Source of the DNA: an uncultured Acetatifactor sp.
GTDB taxonomy: Bacteria > Bacillota > Clostridia > Lachnospirales > Lachnospiraceae
Direction of reading: 5' to 3'
DNA: 64,000 nucleotides
NCBI GenBank assembly: GCA_934433135.1
Contig: CAKRZO010000009.1
Location: 1-64,000 of the forward strand
The notes under the pieces are model-generated. The model was not told where the DNA came from. It searched no databases and was given only the letters and a program-made list of their open reading frames with translations. A program made the translations under genes and the position numbers. Positions 32,714-41,873 of the stretch are shown one piece after another; the first letter of the stretch is position 1; every line of letters starts with the position of its first letter.

Positions 32714-35700
32714 ATGAGCCTGAAATTTGTATTCGGACCGTCGGGATCCGGCAAAAGCAGAAAACTTTATCAGGAGATCATTGCGCGTTCCTTAAAGGAG
32801 CCGGACCGGAAATTTTTTTTCCTTGTGCCGGATCAGTTTACCATGCAGACCCAGAAAGAACTGGTTTCTTTGCATGAGCGGGGCGGTATTTTAAATATTG
32901 ATGTTTTAAGCTTTGGACGTCTTTCCCACCATGTTCTTTCCAAAACCGGACAGGAGCAGACGCCGGTACTGGATGACACCGGAAAAAGTCTGGTGCTGCA
33001 GAAAGTAGCCTTAAAGCTTGCAGACAGGCTTCCCGTTCTGGGAAGTTATTTGCGTAAGCAGGGATATATTCATGAAGTCAAAAGCGCCATATCGGAATTC
33101 ATGCAGTACGGAATCGGGGAAAAGCAGATCGAGCAGCTGATTTCCGGCAGTGCGGGGAGAGGGGCGCTGCAGAAAAAGCTGAAGGATCTGGCAGTATTGT
33201 ATCAGGGATTTCGGGAATATATTGACGGCAATTTTATTACCACCGAAGAAACCCTGGATGTTTTGGGAAGGAATCTTTCCCGATGCGATTTTGTAACGGG
33301 CAGCGTTGTGGTTTTTGACAGCTTTACCGGCTTTACGCCGATTCAGTACCGGGTAATCCGGGAAATCATGAAGCTGGCCGGAGAAACGATCGTGAGTCTT
33401 ACGCTGGGAGAAGGCGAGGATCCTTACACGGTCTGCGGGGAACAGGAACTTTTTTACCTGACGAAGAAGACCGTAAAGGATCTTTTGCGTCTTTCCGAGG
33501 AGACAGGAACCATGCGGCAGAAGGATGATTTTGTGCAGGCAGGTGAAAAAGACCGCTATCAAAACAGTCCGGCACTCCGCCTGCTGGAACAGAATCTGTT
33601 CCGTTATCAGACAAAGCCTTTTACGGAAAAGCCGCAGCAGATCCACCTTGCCCAGATGACCAATCCTTTGGAAGAAGTGCATCAGACCGGTCTTGCCATT
33701 TTGCGGCTGGTTCGGGAAAAAGGAATGAATTTCCGGGATATTGCTATCATTCTGGGAGACCCGGAAAGCTATGCTCCTTATGTGGAAAATGAGTTTTTAA
33801 GGCTGGAAATTCCGTATTATCTGGATCGAACCAGCAGGATTGTCTTAAATCCCATGACGGAATATATCAAGAGCGCGTTGGAACTTTTTATCCTGGATTT
33901 CTCCTATGAGTCCGTTTTTCATTATTTAAGAAGCGGTCTGTCCGACCTTACCATGGAAGAAGCGGATCTGCTGGAAGACTACATATTGGAGACCGGAGTG
34001 CAGGGCTGCCGCAGATATTCCAGATTATTTACCCGAAAAACAAAGGAAATGGGAGAAGAGGAAGAATCTCTTTGCCGCATCAACCGGATTCGGCAGAGCC
34101 TGATGGATCAGGTGGAAGTGTTGCATGGAGAAAAAAAGGCAACCGTGTCCGATTATGTGGAGCGGCTGTATGAATTTCTGGTGCAGAACCGGATTCAGGA
34201 AAAACTGAAAGCTTATGAAGTGATGTTTACCGGACAGAATCAGCCGGCCAAAGCCAGGGAGTATGCGCAGATTTTCCGCCTGATTATGGATTTACTGAAT
34301 CAGATTTACGAGCTGTTGGGAACGGAGACCATAAGCCTTGAAGAATTTCTGGAGATTTTAGAGGCCGGGTTTGGGGAAATTACCGTAGGAACCATACCGC
34401 AGAACGTGGACAGGGTGCTGGCAGGAGATATGGAAAGAACCCGCTTAAAGCAGGTAAAGGCTCTTTTTTTCCTGGGAATGAACGATGGAAATATTCCCAA
34501 AAGCGGCTCGACGGGAGGAATCATTTCGGATTTGGATCGGGAATTTTTAAGCGCTTCCGAAGTGGAACTGGCACCGTCTCCCAGACAGAAAATGTATATA
34601 CAGCGTTTTTACTTGTATATGAATATGACAAAACCATCTTCAGAACTGTATTTGTCCTATTCCAAAATAAACAGCGCCGGAAAATCCATAAGGCCGGCTT
34701 ATCTGATCGATACCGTGCAGAAGATTTTCCCGCTTCTTACCTGCACGTACCCGGAACTGGATCCGCTTCTTACGCAGGTGGTCAGTGCCAAAGAAGGAAT
34801 TTCCTATCTGTCGGATCGGTTACGGGATTATGTACAGGGCAGGCAGGAAAGCGAAGGAAAGGAATTCTATACGTTATATGCAGCTTATGGAGAGGAGGGC
34901 TGGGAAGCAACCCGAAGACAGCTGACGGATGCGGCATTTTATCAGTACCGGGAGTCGGCTCTTTGCAGAACCGTGGCGCAGGCGCTGTACGGGCTGCAGC
35001 TGGAAAATAGTATCAGCCGCCTGGAAACCTATGCCGCCTGTGCCTGCAGACATTTTCTGCAGTACGGACTTTCTTTGAAGGAACGCCGGGAGTTCGGATT
35101 CGAACAGGTGGATATGGGAAATCTGTTTCATGCCGTATTGGAGGAATTTTCCCATAGTCTGGAGCAGGATGAAAATTATACCTGGTTTGATTTCCCGGAA
35201 GAATATGCGCAAAAGGCGATTCATGAGATCATGGAGGAACAGGCCGCGCAGTACGGATCCAGCGTCCTTTACAGCACCGCCCGGAGCGAGTATGCCGTTA
35301 CACGCATGGAGCGGATCTTACTGCGGACGGTGTTGACCCTTCAAAACCATCTGCGCAAGGGAGAATTTGTGCCGGAAGCGTATGAGGTTTCTTTCCATTC
35401 GGCAAAAGATTTAAACAGTGTGGATATTGCATTATCAGAGGAAGAAAGAATCCGGCTGCAGGGAAGAATCGACCGGATCGATACGGCAAGTGACAAAGAT
35501 CACATTTATGTAAAGGTCATCGATTATAAATCCGGAACCCGTTCCTTTGACCTTGCCGCGCTTTATTACGGGCTGCAGCTGCAGCTGGTGGTCTATATGA
35601 ATGCTGCGCTGGAAATGGAGGCAAGGAAGCATCCGGACAAGGAGATTGTCCCGGCAGCCATGCTGTATTATCATGTGGAGGATCCGATAATTGAGACATC

Positions 35701-36127
35701 CGCTCCCCTTACCGAAGAAGAGATTCGGGAAAAAATCCTGGAGAAGCTTAAGATGAAGGGACTGGTCATCGAGGATGAGGAAATCGCGGGTAAGCTGGAT
35801 CGGGATCTTAAGGAGAATGCAGGAGTGAAGTCGGATGTGATTCCGGTAGAAAAAAATAAAAACGGTCAATTTTCCGCAAGATCCGATATGATGAGAAAAG
35901 AGGATTTCCGTATCTTATCCGGATATGTCAATCGCAAGATGAAAGAAATCGGGCGGCAGATTCTGGACGGAAGAATCGTTCCGGATCCGTATGAAAAAGG
36001 AAAAGAAGAAGCCTGTACGTACTGCGTTTATCAGAAGGTGTGCGGCTTTGATGTGTCACTGCCCGGATATGATAAGAGAAAACTGCAGGAGCTTACGAAA
36101 GAACAGGTATTTGAAAGGATAAAGTAA
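32714..36127 (+). CDS. addB: ATP-dependent nuclease subunit B (AddB)
   Basis: 1137 residues, the usual AddB size. Walker A is GPSGSGKSRKLYQEI at the N-terminus; the helicase-like body lacks the other active motifs, as is normal for AddB. The C-terminal nuclease domain carries KVIDYKSGTRSFD (D-Y-K). Iron-sulfur cluster cysteines are in YAACACRHFLQYG and EEACTYCVYQKVCGF. AddB is the partner of AddA (next gene) in the RecBCD-like complex that resects double-strand breaks and recognises Chi. AGCGGAGGGAG precedes the ATG. The start of addA is 88 bp downstream. Confidence 0.96.
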   Translation: MSLKFVFGPSGSGKSRKLYQEIIARSLKEPDRKFFFLVPDQFTMQTQKELVSLHERGGILNIDVLSFGRLSHHVLSKTGQEQTPVLDDTGKSLVLQKVALKLADRLPVLGSYLRKQGYIHEVKSAISEFMQYGIGEKQIEQLISGSAGRGALQKKLKDLAVLYQGFREYIDGNFITTEETLDVLGRNLSRCDFVTGSVVVFDSFTGFTPIQYRVIREIMKLAGETIVSLTLGEGEDPYTVCGEQELFYLTKKTVKDLLRLSEETGTMRQKDDFVQAGEKDRYQNSPALRLLEQNLFRYQTKPFTEKPQQIHLAQMTNPLEEVHQTGLAILRLVREKGMNFRDIAIILGDPESYAPYVENEFLRLEIPYYLDRTSRIVLNPMTEYIKSALELFILDFSYESVFHYLRSGLSDLTMEEADLLEDYILETGVQGCRRYSRLFTRKTKEMGEEEESLCRINRIRQSLMDQVEVLHGEKKATVSDYVERLYEFLVQNRIQEKLKAYEVMFTGQNQPAKAREYAQIFRLIMDLLNQIYELLGTETISLEEFLEILEAGFGEITVGTIPQNVDRVLAGDMERTRLKQVKALFFLGMNDGNIPKSGSTGGIISDLDREFLSASEVELAPSPRQKMYIQRFYLYMNMTKPSSELYLSYSKINSAGKSIRPAYLIDTVQKIFPLLTCTYPELDPLLTQVVSAKEGISYLSDRLRDYVQGRQESEGKEFYTLYAAYGEEGWEATRRQLTDAAFYQYRESALCRTVAQALYGLQLENSISRLETYAACACRHFLQYGLSLKERREFGFEQVDMGNLFHAVLEEFSHSLEQDENYTWFDFPEEYAQKAIHEIMEEQAAQYGSSVLYSTARSEYAVTRMERILLRTVLTLQNHLRKGEFVPEAYEVSFHSAKDLNSVDIALSEEERIRLQGRIDRIDTASDKDHIYVKVIDYKSGTRSFDLAALYYGLQLQLVVYMNAALEMEARKHPDKEIVPAAMLYYHVEDPIIETSAPLTEEEIREKILEKLKMKGLVIEDEEIAGKLDRDLKENAGVKSDVIPVEKNKNGQFSARSDMMRKEDFRILSGYVNRKMKEIGRQILDGRIVPDPYEKGKEEACTYCVYQKVCGFDVSLPGYDKRKLQELTKEQVFERIK

Positions 36128-36215
36128 GCGTTCGGGTAAGCCGGATGCTATAAATAACACATTTGATATCATTGCAAGATAAGCAGCAAAAATCAGGCCT
36201 GAGGGATGAAAAACG

Positions 36216-39200
36216 ATGGGGGCAGCCATGGAAGAAAAAAAGAAAGGCAAGATTGGTTTTACACCCGGGCAGCAGCGGGCAATTGATCTGCATGGCCGGG
36301 ATATTCTGGTATCCGCCGCAGCCGGAAGCGGAAAGACGGCTGTTTTGGTGGAAAGAATCATACAGATGGTCTGCCGGGAAGAGCATCCGGTGGATATTGA
36401 CCGGCTTTTGGTCGTAACCTTTACCAATGCGGCGGCAGCGGAAATGCGGGAGCGGGTAAGTCTGGGCATTGCAAAAAAGCTGGAGGAGAACCCTTCTTCA
36501 GTACATATTCAAAAGCAGTCGGCTCTGTTGCATAATGCGCAGATTACCACAATCGACAGTTTTTGTATGTTTTTGCTACGGAATCATTTTGATGTAATCG
36601 GCGTAGATCCGGCGGTACGGGTCATGGACGAGGGGGAGAACCGTCTTCTGATGCAGGATGTTATGGATCAGATGCTGGAAGAAAAGTTCGCGTCAAAGGA
36701 AGAAGATTTCTTTTATTGTGTGGAATTTTTCTGTCCGAACGGAAGAGAAAAGCAGCTGGAAGCGCATATACAGGCGTTGTATCGCTTTGCACAAAGCAAT
36801 CCCTTTCCGGAGGAGTGGCTTACGCAGCGAAAGAGCGATTATGCTTCCGGAAGTGAAAAGGATCTGGAAAACTCGGATTACGGCAGGTATCTTAAGGTTC
36901 AGATCCGGGATATGGTAGACAGTTTTCTTACGGAGTATGACCATCTGATCGATTATTGCAAAGAGGAGGGACTGGAAGGGTATCTGCGCCTGCTGCAGCA
37001 GGAAAAAGATGCGGTCGCTGCGGATTACGCAGGAGAAAAGTCCTTAAAAGAATATGCCGTGCTTAAGCCGAAGTCGGTATTCGGCCGTCTTCCCGTCCAG
37101 AAGAACTTACCGGAAGAAGTGCGGGAGAGAGTAAAAACAGTGCGTGCCGGTCGTAAAGAGATGCTGACCGGTCTGTGGAATACTTTTTTTGCCTGTCCTC
37201 TTGAGGAGGCTCTTAAGCAGAACGATGCCTGTGAACGGGCAGTGATGACTTTGATCGAACTGACGGAAGAATATTTAAGGCGGCTTACCGAAAAAAAGAA
37301 GGAACGGAAGCTGGTGGACTTTTCCGATATGGAGCATTATGCGCTGGAAATCCTGTGGGAGGAGGTCGGTGGGGAGAGAAGACCCAGTCCGGTTGCGCTG
37401 GCATATCGGGAGTATTTTGAAGAGGTACTGACGGATGAATATCAGGACAGCAATCTGGTACAGGAGTATATTCTGCAGGCAGTCAGCGGAGGAGAAGGAA
37501 AGCATAACCGTTTCATGGTAGGGGATGTGAAGCAGAGCATTTATAAATTCCGGCTGGCGAGACCGGAACTGTTCTTAAAAAAGTATGAGGATTATGCAGG
37601 GGAGGATACTGCCTGTGAAAGAATCGATCTGTCGCAGAATTTCAGAAGCCGCAGCCAGGTGATCGATACTGTCAATCATATTTTTGAACGAATCATGAGT
37701 AAAAAATGCGGAGGCATTGAATACGATGAAAATGCCGCCCTTTATCCCGGAGCGGTTTATCCGGAAAATCAGGATTGCTTCAGTGAGATGATTTTGGTGG
37801 AAAAACCGGCGAAAGGAGCGGAGGGAGTGGAAGCTTTGGAGAGTCCGGAAGGAGGCTTGGAGCGCACAGAAACGGAAGGGTTAAGCGCCGCACAGGCGGA
37901 AGGAAGAGCCATTGCCGCAAGGATAAAGGAACTGCTATCTTCTTTTCAGGTGACGGATAAAGCAAGCGGACAGCTTCGTCCGGTAAGACTTAAGGACATT
38001 GTGATTTTACTGCGCAGCAGCGGTTGGGATGAAGAAATCAAGAAGGAACTGGAAGAAGAGGGCATCCCGGCTTATATTACTTCCAAAACCGGGTATTTTG
38101 CCGCCGGAGAAGTGCAGGAGCTGCTGCAGTTTCTGCGGATATTGGATAATCCGGGACAGGATATCCCGCTTTACGGCGTCATGAAGTCTGTCTTTGGAGG
38201 CTTTACCCAGGAGGAAATTGCAAGGATACGAAGCGGTAATAAGAAAAAGAGCCTCTGGGCGGTGCTGAAGGAGAAAGCACAGGAGACGGATGAGACCGGA
38301 TTAACGGGAAAAGAATCGATTGCAGAAACAAACCTTGAAGCCAATAACGAGCAGAGCAAAGGACAGAGCGGAGAAGAGAGCAAAGGACAGAATGAAAAAG
38401 CAGATGGGGATTTGCGTCGTAAAGCAAGAGTGTTCTGTGAAAAAATCAACGCATATCGGGGTTGCAGCACTTATATGCCGATTCGGGAACTGCTGCAGAA
38501 GGTTATTACGGAATACGGGTATGTGGATTATGTTGCTGCGCTGCCGTTAGGGGCAAGGAGAAAAGCCAATGTGCAGATGCTTCTGACCAGAGCGGCCGAT
38601 TTTGAAAAGACAAGTTATCATGGATTGTTTCATTTTATCCGCTATATGGAACAGCTGGAAAAGTACGACATTGATTACGGAGAAGCGGAGCTTTTAGATG
38701 AAAATGCCGATGTCTTGAGGATTATGAGCATTCATAAAAGCAAAGGCCTGGAATTTCCCGTGACTTTCATAGCCGGTCTGGGCAGAAGATTTAATATGCA
38801 GGATCTCAGCCAGGCACTTTTGATCGATATGGATATGGGAATTGGGACGGATTATGTGGATGTTGCGAATCGAGTCAAAGGAAAAACGCTTCGGAAAAAA
38901 GTTCTTGCAAGGAAGATGCGGGAGGATAATTTATCGGAGGAACTGCGTGTTTTGTATGTGGCATGTACCAGACCGAAGGAGAAAATGATTCTGACCGCAA
39001 CCGTGGATCAGCCGGAAAGAATGTTGGAAGAGTATCAGGAAAGAACCGAAGAGAAGCTGAGTTTTGCTCGGTTTATGGAAAGCAGCAGTTTTCTGGACTT
39101 TATATTGCCCGTGCTTTTAAAGACCGGTATCCGGGTAAAGGTTGTAGATAATCTGCAGCTGCAGTCCGAACCGGTTTGTTCGCAGGTCAAACTGCGAGAG

Positions 39201-40076
39201 AAAAAGAAGATGCTTGCAAAGGCAGAAGAATATGCCGACCCTGAACAGGAAGTGGCTTTAAAACAGCGTTTTGCCTGGAATTATCCGGCAAAATCACTGC
39301 AGAAGCTTTATACCAAGACGACTGTTTCGGAATTAAAACTGGCAGCCATGGCAGAGAAGGATGAAGCCGCTTATCACATGTTTGAAGAGCAGGAAGTGGT
39401 TCCCTACCTTCCTTTGTTTAAACGCAAGGAAGAGGCGCCGGACGGAACGGTACGGGGAAATGCCTATCATAAGATTATGGAAAGGGTAGACTTAAAGGAG
39501 CTATACAGGGATGTATACAGGGATGCGTCCCCGGAAACTTCCGAAGTAGTTCCCACGGAAGCATCATTGAAAGTATCGCAGGAAAGGTTGTCAGGATATT
39601 TTTCGGAGAATCCGGCGGCATGCAGGCTCATTCGGCAGAGGCTTGCGGATTTTATGAACAAACAGCAAAAGAAAAAGATGCTCAGTGAACAGGAAGTTGC
39701 AAGCCTTAACCTGTACAAGCTCAGTGCTTTTTTTACATCAGAACTGGCAGAGCGGATGTGGAAGGCAGATCTTGACGGAAAGCTTTACCGGGAACAGCCA
39801 TTTATCTATTCGGTGAATGCATCCAGGTTAAGTTCGGAATTCCCGGCAGGAGAAAGTGTTCTGATTCAGGGAATCATAGACGCTTATTTTGTGGAAGACG
39901 GGGCACTGGTGCTTGTGGATTACAAGACGGACTATGTGAAAGAGGCGGAAGAATTATGGAATCGCTATGAAACGCAGTTGGATTATTACGGTGAAGCATT
40001 AAACAGGCTCACCGGATATCCGGTGAGCCATAAGATTCTGTATTCTTTTTGCCTGGAATGCTGTGTGGAGAAGTAG
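36216..40076 (+). CDS. addA: ATP-dependent helicase/nuclease subunit A (AddA)
   Basis: 1286 residues. Motif I is ILVSAAAGSGKTAVLVERI, motif II EVLTDEYQDSNLVQ, with later UvrD-type motifs (VMSIHKSKGLEFPVTF is present as IMSIHKSKGLEFPV; ELRVLYVACTRPKEKM). The nuclease motif at the C-terminus is VLVDYKTDYV. It is the translocating helicase and nuclease of AddAB. GAGGGA lies nine bases before ATG 36216. Two oddities: a hydrophilic Gln/Ser/Lys/Gly/Glu-rich insert near residue 700-730 encoded by a repeated 24-base unit (38354-38391), and a Glu/Gly-rich stretch near residue 535. Neither touches a helicase motif. Confidence 0.96.
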   Translation: MGAAMEEKKKGKIGFTPGQQRAIDLHGRDILVSAAAGSGKTAVLVERIIQMVCREEHPVDIDRLLVVTFTNAAAAEMRERVSLGIAKKLEENPSSVHIQKQSALLHNAQITTIDSFCMFLLRNHFDVIGVDPAVRVMDEGENRLLMQDVMDQMLEEKFASKEEDFFYCVEFFCPNGREKQLEAHIQALYRFAQSNPFPEEWLTQRKSDYASGSEKDLENSDYGRYLKVQIRDMVDSFLTEYDHLIDYCKEEGLEGYLRLLQQEKDAVAADYAGEKSLKEYAVLKPKSVFGRLPVQKNLPEEVRERVKTVRAGRKEMLTGLWNTFFACPLEEALKQNDACERAVMTLIELTEEYLRRLTEKKKERKLVDFSDMEHYALEILWEEVGGERRPSPVALAYREYFEEVLTDEYQDSNLVQEYILQAVSGGEGKHNRFMVGDVKQSIYKFRLARPELFLKKYEDYAGEDTACERIDLSQNFRSRSQVIDTVNHIFERIMSKKCGGIEYDENAALYPGAVYPENQDCFSEMILVEKPAKGAEGVEALESPEGGLERTETEGLSAAQAEGRAIAARIKELLSSFQVTDKASGQLRPVRLKDIVILLRSSGWDEEIKKELEEEGIPAYITSKTGYFAAGEVQELLQFLRILDNPGQDIPLYGVMKSVFGGFTQEEIARIRSGNKKKSLWAVLKEKAQETDETGLTGKESIAETNLEANNEQSKGQSGEESKGQNEKADGDLRRKARVFCEKINAYRGCSTYMPIRELLQKVITEYGYVDYVAALPLGARRKANVQMLLTRAADFEKTSYHGLFHFIRYMEQLEKYDIDYGEAELLDENADVLRIMSIHKSKGLEFPVTFIAGLGRRFNMQDLSQALLIDMDMGIGTDYVDVANRVKGKTLRKKVLARKMREDNLSEELRVLYVACTRPKEKMILTATVDQPERMLEEYQERTEEKLSFARFMESSSFLDFILPVLLKTGIRVKVVDNLQLQSEPVCSQVKLREKKKMLAKAEEYADPEQEVALKQRFAWNYPAKSLQKLYTKTTVSELKLAAMAEKDEAAYHMFEEQEVVPYLPLFKRKEEAPDGTVRGNAYHKIMERVDLKELYRDVYRDASPETSEVVPTEASLKVSQERLSGYFSENPAACRLIRQRLADFMNKQQKKKMLSEQEVASLNLYKLSAFFTSELAERMWKADLDGKLYREQPFIYSVNASRLSSEFPAGESVLIQGIIDAYFVEDGALVLVDYKTDYVKEAEELWNRYETQLDYYGEALNRLTGYPVSHKILYSFCLECCVEK
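38354..38391 (+). repeat. Short tandem repeat inside addA
   Basis: GAGCAAAGGACAGA occurs at 38354-38367 and 38378-38391 (24-base period, in frame) and encodes the QSKGQ-type insert. GCAAAGGACAGA also occurs in the purine-rich spacer at 41781-41792, hinting at a dispersed short repeat that invaded the gene. Confidence 0.7.
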
Positions 40077-40080
40077 ATAA

Positions 40081-40122
40081 GAACCGGGCTGTGGAAAAAT
40101 ATTATTTTTCACAACCCGGTTC
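40081..40122. terminator. Bidirectional hairpin between addA and thiT
   Basis: GAACCGGG / CCCGGTTC arms with TGTG/CACA and AAAAAT/ATTTTT inner pairs form a stem of about 18 bp between convergent genes. The A/T-rich loop-side pairs give little U-tail, so strength is uncertain. Confidence 0.65.
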
Positions 40123-40182
40123 AGGTTTACAAGAAAGTAAGTGTGCCTTAAAAATATTCCGATACTCTGCAGAAATGCTATC

Positions 40183-40848
40183 CTAATCCTGCGTGGCAAT
40201 GCGCTTTACATTGGCCATAGCCTTCTTTACCGGAGGCAGCAGAAGAACAATGACAGTAATTAAGCCTTCCGCCAGTATGTAGCTGTAGTTATAAACAATC
40301 GGGTAAACGGCAGTAAGGGACTTGGGGAAATTGTCCGGCATATAATCCATCCAGTACAGATATCCTCCCAGAGAATGGAATGCGCCTCTTGCCAGGATGG
40401 CAACAAGGTAGCCTTTCAGCAGACCGTTCTTGGAATTGCAGAAGAATCCGGATAATCCCATTGCCATGTAAGCCAGCAGATAGTCGCAGCAGACCTGGAA
40501 GAAAGAAAGGATGTAAGGTCCTTGCAGGAACTGAAGGATTCCGTAAGCAAAACCGGTAACCAAACCGACTCCGGGGCCGAACCAGTAGCCGGTCAGGGTG
40601 ATAAAGAGCATGCTGAATAAGGTGACGGATCCGCCGTAAGGCATGTGAATCAGCTTAATGTAAGAGGTGGCATAAGCAAGTGCCATTGCCATAGCACAGA
40701 AAGCCAGCTGTTTTGCAGACCAGGTTTTCTCCGTCTTTTTTTTGCGGAACAGTCCGGATGCAAGTAAAAGCAGTCCGCCTACCAGGATACAGACAACATA
40801 TCCGGCTGTTGTCATGCCGTTGTCTTCCGTTACAAAGAAATCGTACAT
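40183..40848 (-). CDS. thiT: Energy-coupling factor thiamine transporter S component (ThiT)
   Basis: 221 residues from the ATG at 40848, which follows AAGGAGGA; the longer frame to 40887 would begin inside the riboswitch region. Six membrane helices; GYWFGPGVGLVTGFAYGILQ and the ARGAFHSLGGYLYWMDYMP segment contain thiamine-pocket residues typical of ThiT (Trp, Tyr, His). It binds thiamine in the membrane and uses a shared EcfAA'T module encoded elsewhere. The TPP riboswitch directly upstream confirms the ligand. Convergent with addA. Confidence 0.93.
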   Translation of the reverse strand: MYDFFVTEDNGMTTAGYVVCILVGGLLLLASGLFRKKKTEKTWSAKQLAFCAMAMALAYATSYIKLIHMPYGGSVTLFSMLFITLTGYWFGPGVGLVTGFAYGILQFLQGPYILSFFQVCCDYLLAYMAMGLSGFFCNSKNGLLKGYLVAILARGAFHSLGGYLYWMDYMPDNFPKSLTAVYPIVYNYSYILAEGLITVIVLLLPPVKKAMANVKRIATQD

Positions 40849-40855
40849 AAAAAAA

Positions 40856-40996
40856 TCCTCCTTAGAATGCGCAAGGAGGAACCACATCGGGTGTTGAAGT
40901 GCTTCCTTACGCCGGTATTATCCGGTTCAAGTAATGAGGGTCCGGAATCTGAAGCGATCCCGTCTCAGCGATGTGCTCCCCTAGCGGAATATTTCC
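40856..40996 (-). promoter_or_regulatory. TPP riboswitch with sequestering hairpin
   Basis: On the minus strand the THI-box reads CTAGGGGAGC, GCTGAGACGGGATC, CGGACCCT, TTGAACCGGATAATACCGGC and GCGTAAGGAAGC, all canonical. The expression platform is a hairpin CCTCCTT / AAGGAGG (40856-40880) followed by T7 before ATG. The 3' arm is the ribosome binding site itself, so one hairpin could both end transcription and hide the start. CACATCG of the 5' half can also pair with CGATGTG downstream of the aptamer. Confidence 0.95.
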
Positions 40997-41021
40997 GGCA
41001 GACCATCCTGCCGTTATCAGT

Positions 41022-41050
41022 ACTATACTGTATGGGAGAGGAATTGTCAA
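41022..41050 (-). promoter_or_regulatory. Promoter of thiT
   Basis: On the minus strand TTGACA (41050-41045), 17-bp spacer, TATAGT (41027-41022), 25-30 bases before the TPP aptamer. Confidence 0.88.
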
Positions 41051-41132
41051 GAGAGAAAAATATCTGCTTTTTATTGCACATTACAGCATGTAGTGGTACC
41101 ATTAATGGGGTTGCTTATATAGTTGGTGAGAA

Positions 41133-41230
41133 GCAATTTGTTTCTGAGCGAAAACAAATTGCATTTATGGCAGAAGAGAAATCGCCTGCGCGAATTTCTC
41201 TTCGCCTCTTCGCGACAAAGTCGCTCGGAA
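41133..41230. repeat. Cluster of three adjacent hairpins upstream of the GNAT gene
   Basis: GCAATTTGTTT/AAACAAATTGC (41133-41162), then AGAGAAAT/ATTTCTCT with a GC-rich loop (about 41174-41202), then GCGAC-AAA-GTCGC. The texture resembles the palindromic repeats elsewhere in the window, but the ends do not match. A reading frame crosses it without a plausible start. Confidence 0.6.
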
Positions 41231-41242
41231 ATGAGGAGTAAG

Positions 41243-41758
41243 ATGAAAATTGAAAAGATACAGACCAAGCGGCTTGAACTGAGGGGATTTACAAAAGAGG
41301 ATGCTTTATGGGCGTACAGTATCTGGAATGATCCGAAGATGGGAGAATATTTGCCGGATGAAGCAAAGGAAGGAATCGATGAGGTATATTTAAAGGAGCT
41401 GGAGGTACTCGGCGAAGATGAAGAATGTTGTTATCTGATTCCGGTCTTAAAGAGAACAGGAGAGAGAGTCGGGACATGCAGTTTTATTCCGGAGGAAGAC
41501 GGAAAGGTCTACGACATTGCTTATTGTGTTCATGAGAAGTTCCAGAGGCAGGGTTACGCCACGGAAATTGCGCAGGGCATGATAAATTATGCCCGTGATC
41601 ATGGCGCAGATAAGGTGACAATCTATGTGAGCAAGGAAAACATTGCTTCCAACCGGGTGGCGCAGAAATGCGGCGGCGTGATTGCGGATGAAAAGGTTTA
41701 TACGAAAAAGGGAACGAATACGAAGATGCAGGAATACATATATGAAGTATCCCTGTAA
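41243..41758 (+). CDS. GNAT family N-acetyltransferase (RimJ/RimL type)
   Basis: 171 residues from ATG 41243, behind ATGAGGAG. It starts KIEKIQTKRLELRGFTKED, the usual opening of ribosomal-protein-type acetyltransferases. The acetyl-CoA site is KFQRQGYATEIAQGMINYA (Q-x-x-G-x-A), followed by KENIASNRVAQKCGG. It transfers an acetyl group to an unknown amine, perhaps a protein N-terminus. It stands alone, divergent from thiT. The three hairpins upstream may affect its expression. Confidence 0.88.
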   Translation: MKIEKIQTKRLELRGFTKEDALWAYSIWNDPKMGEYLPDEAKEGIDEVYLKELEVLGEDEECCYLIPVLKRTGERVGTCSFIPEEDGKVYDIAYCVHEKFQRQGYATEIAQGMINYARDHGADKVTIYVSKENIASNRVAQKCGGVIADEKVYTKKGTNTKMQEYIYEVSL

Positions 41759-41873
41759 ACTGCAAAGCACAGAGCAGAAAGCAAAGGACAGAAAAAATAC
41801 AGGGCAGAAAAAGCATGCCGGGACAGGGAAGGGCATATCTTATAAAAACAGAAAAGAATTGATAGGATAGAAA
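41759..41873 (+). other. Purine-rich spacer
   Basis: 115 bases, strongly A/G-biased, with CAGAGCAGAAAGCAAAGG and CAGGGCAGAAAAAG. It shares GCAAAGGACAGA with the addA insert repeats. No gene or hairpin is seen. Confidence 0.5.

Noticed and set aside
40867..41241. Plus-strand frame opposite the TPP riboswitch
   Set aside because: It overlaps the riboswitch and thiT promoter on the other strand and has no recognisable domain.
41123..41242. N-terminal extension of the GNAT protein
   Set aside because: It would translate the three-hairpin region; ATG 41243 has its own GAGGAG site and fits the family start.
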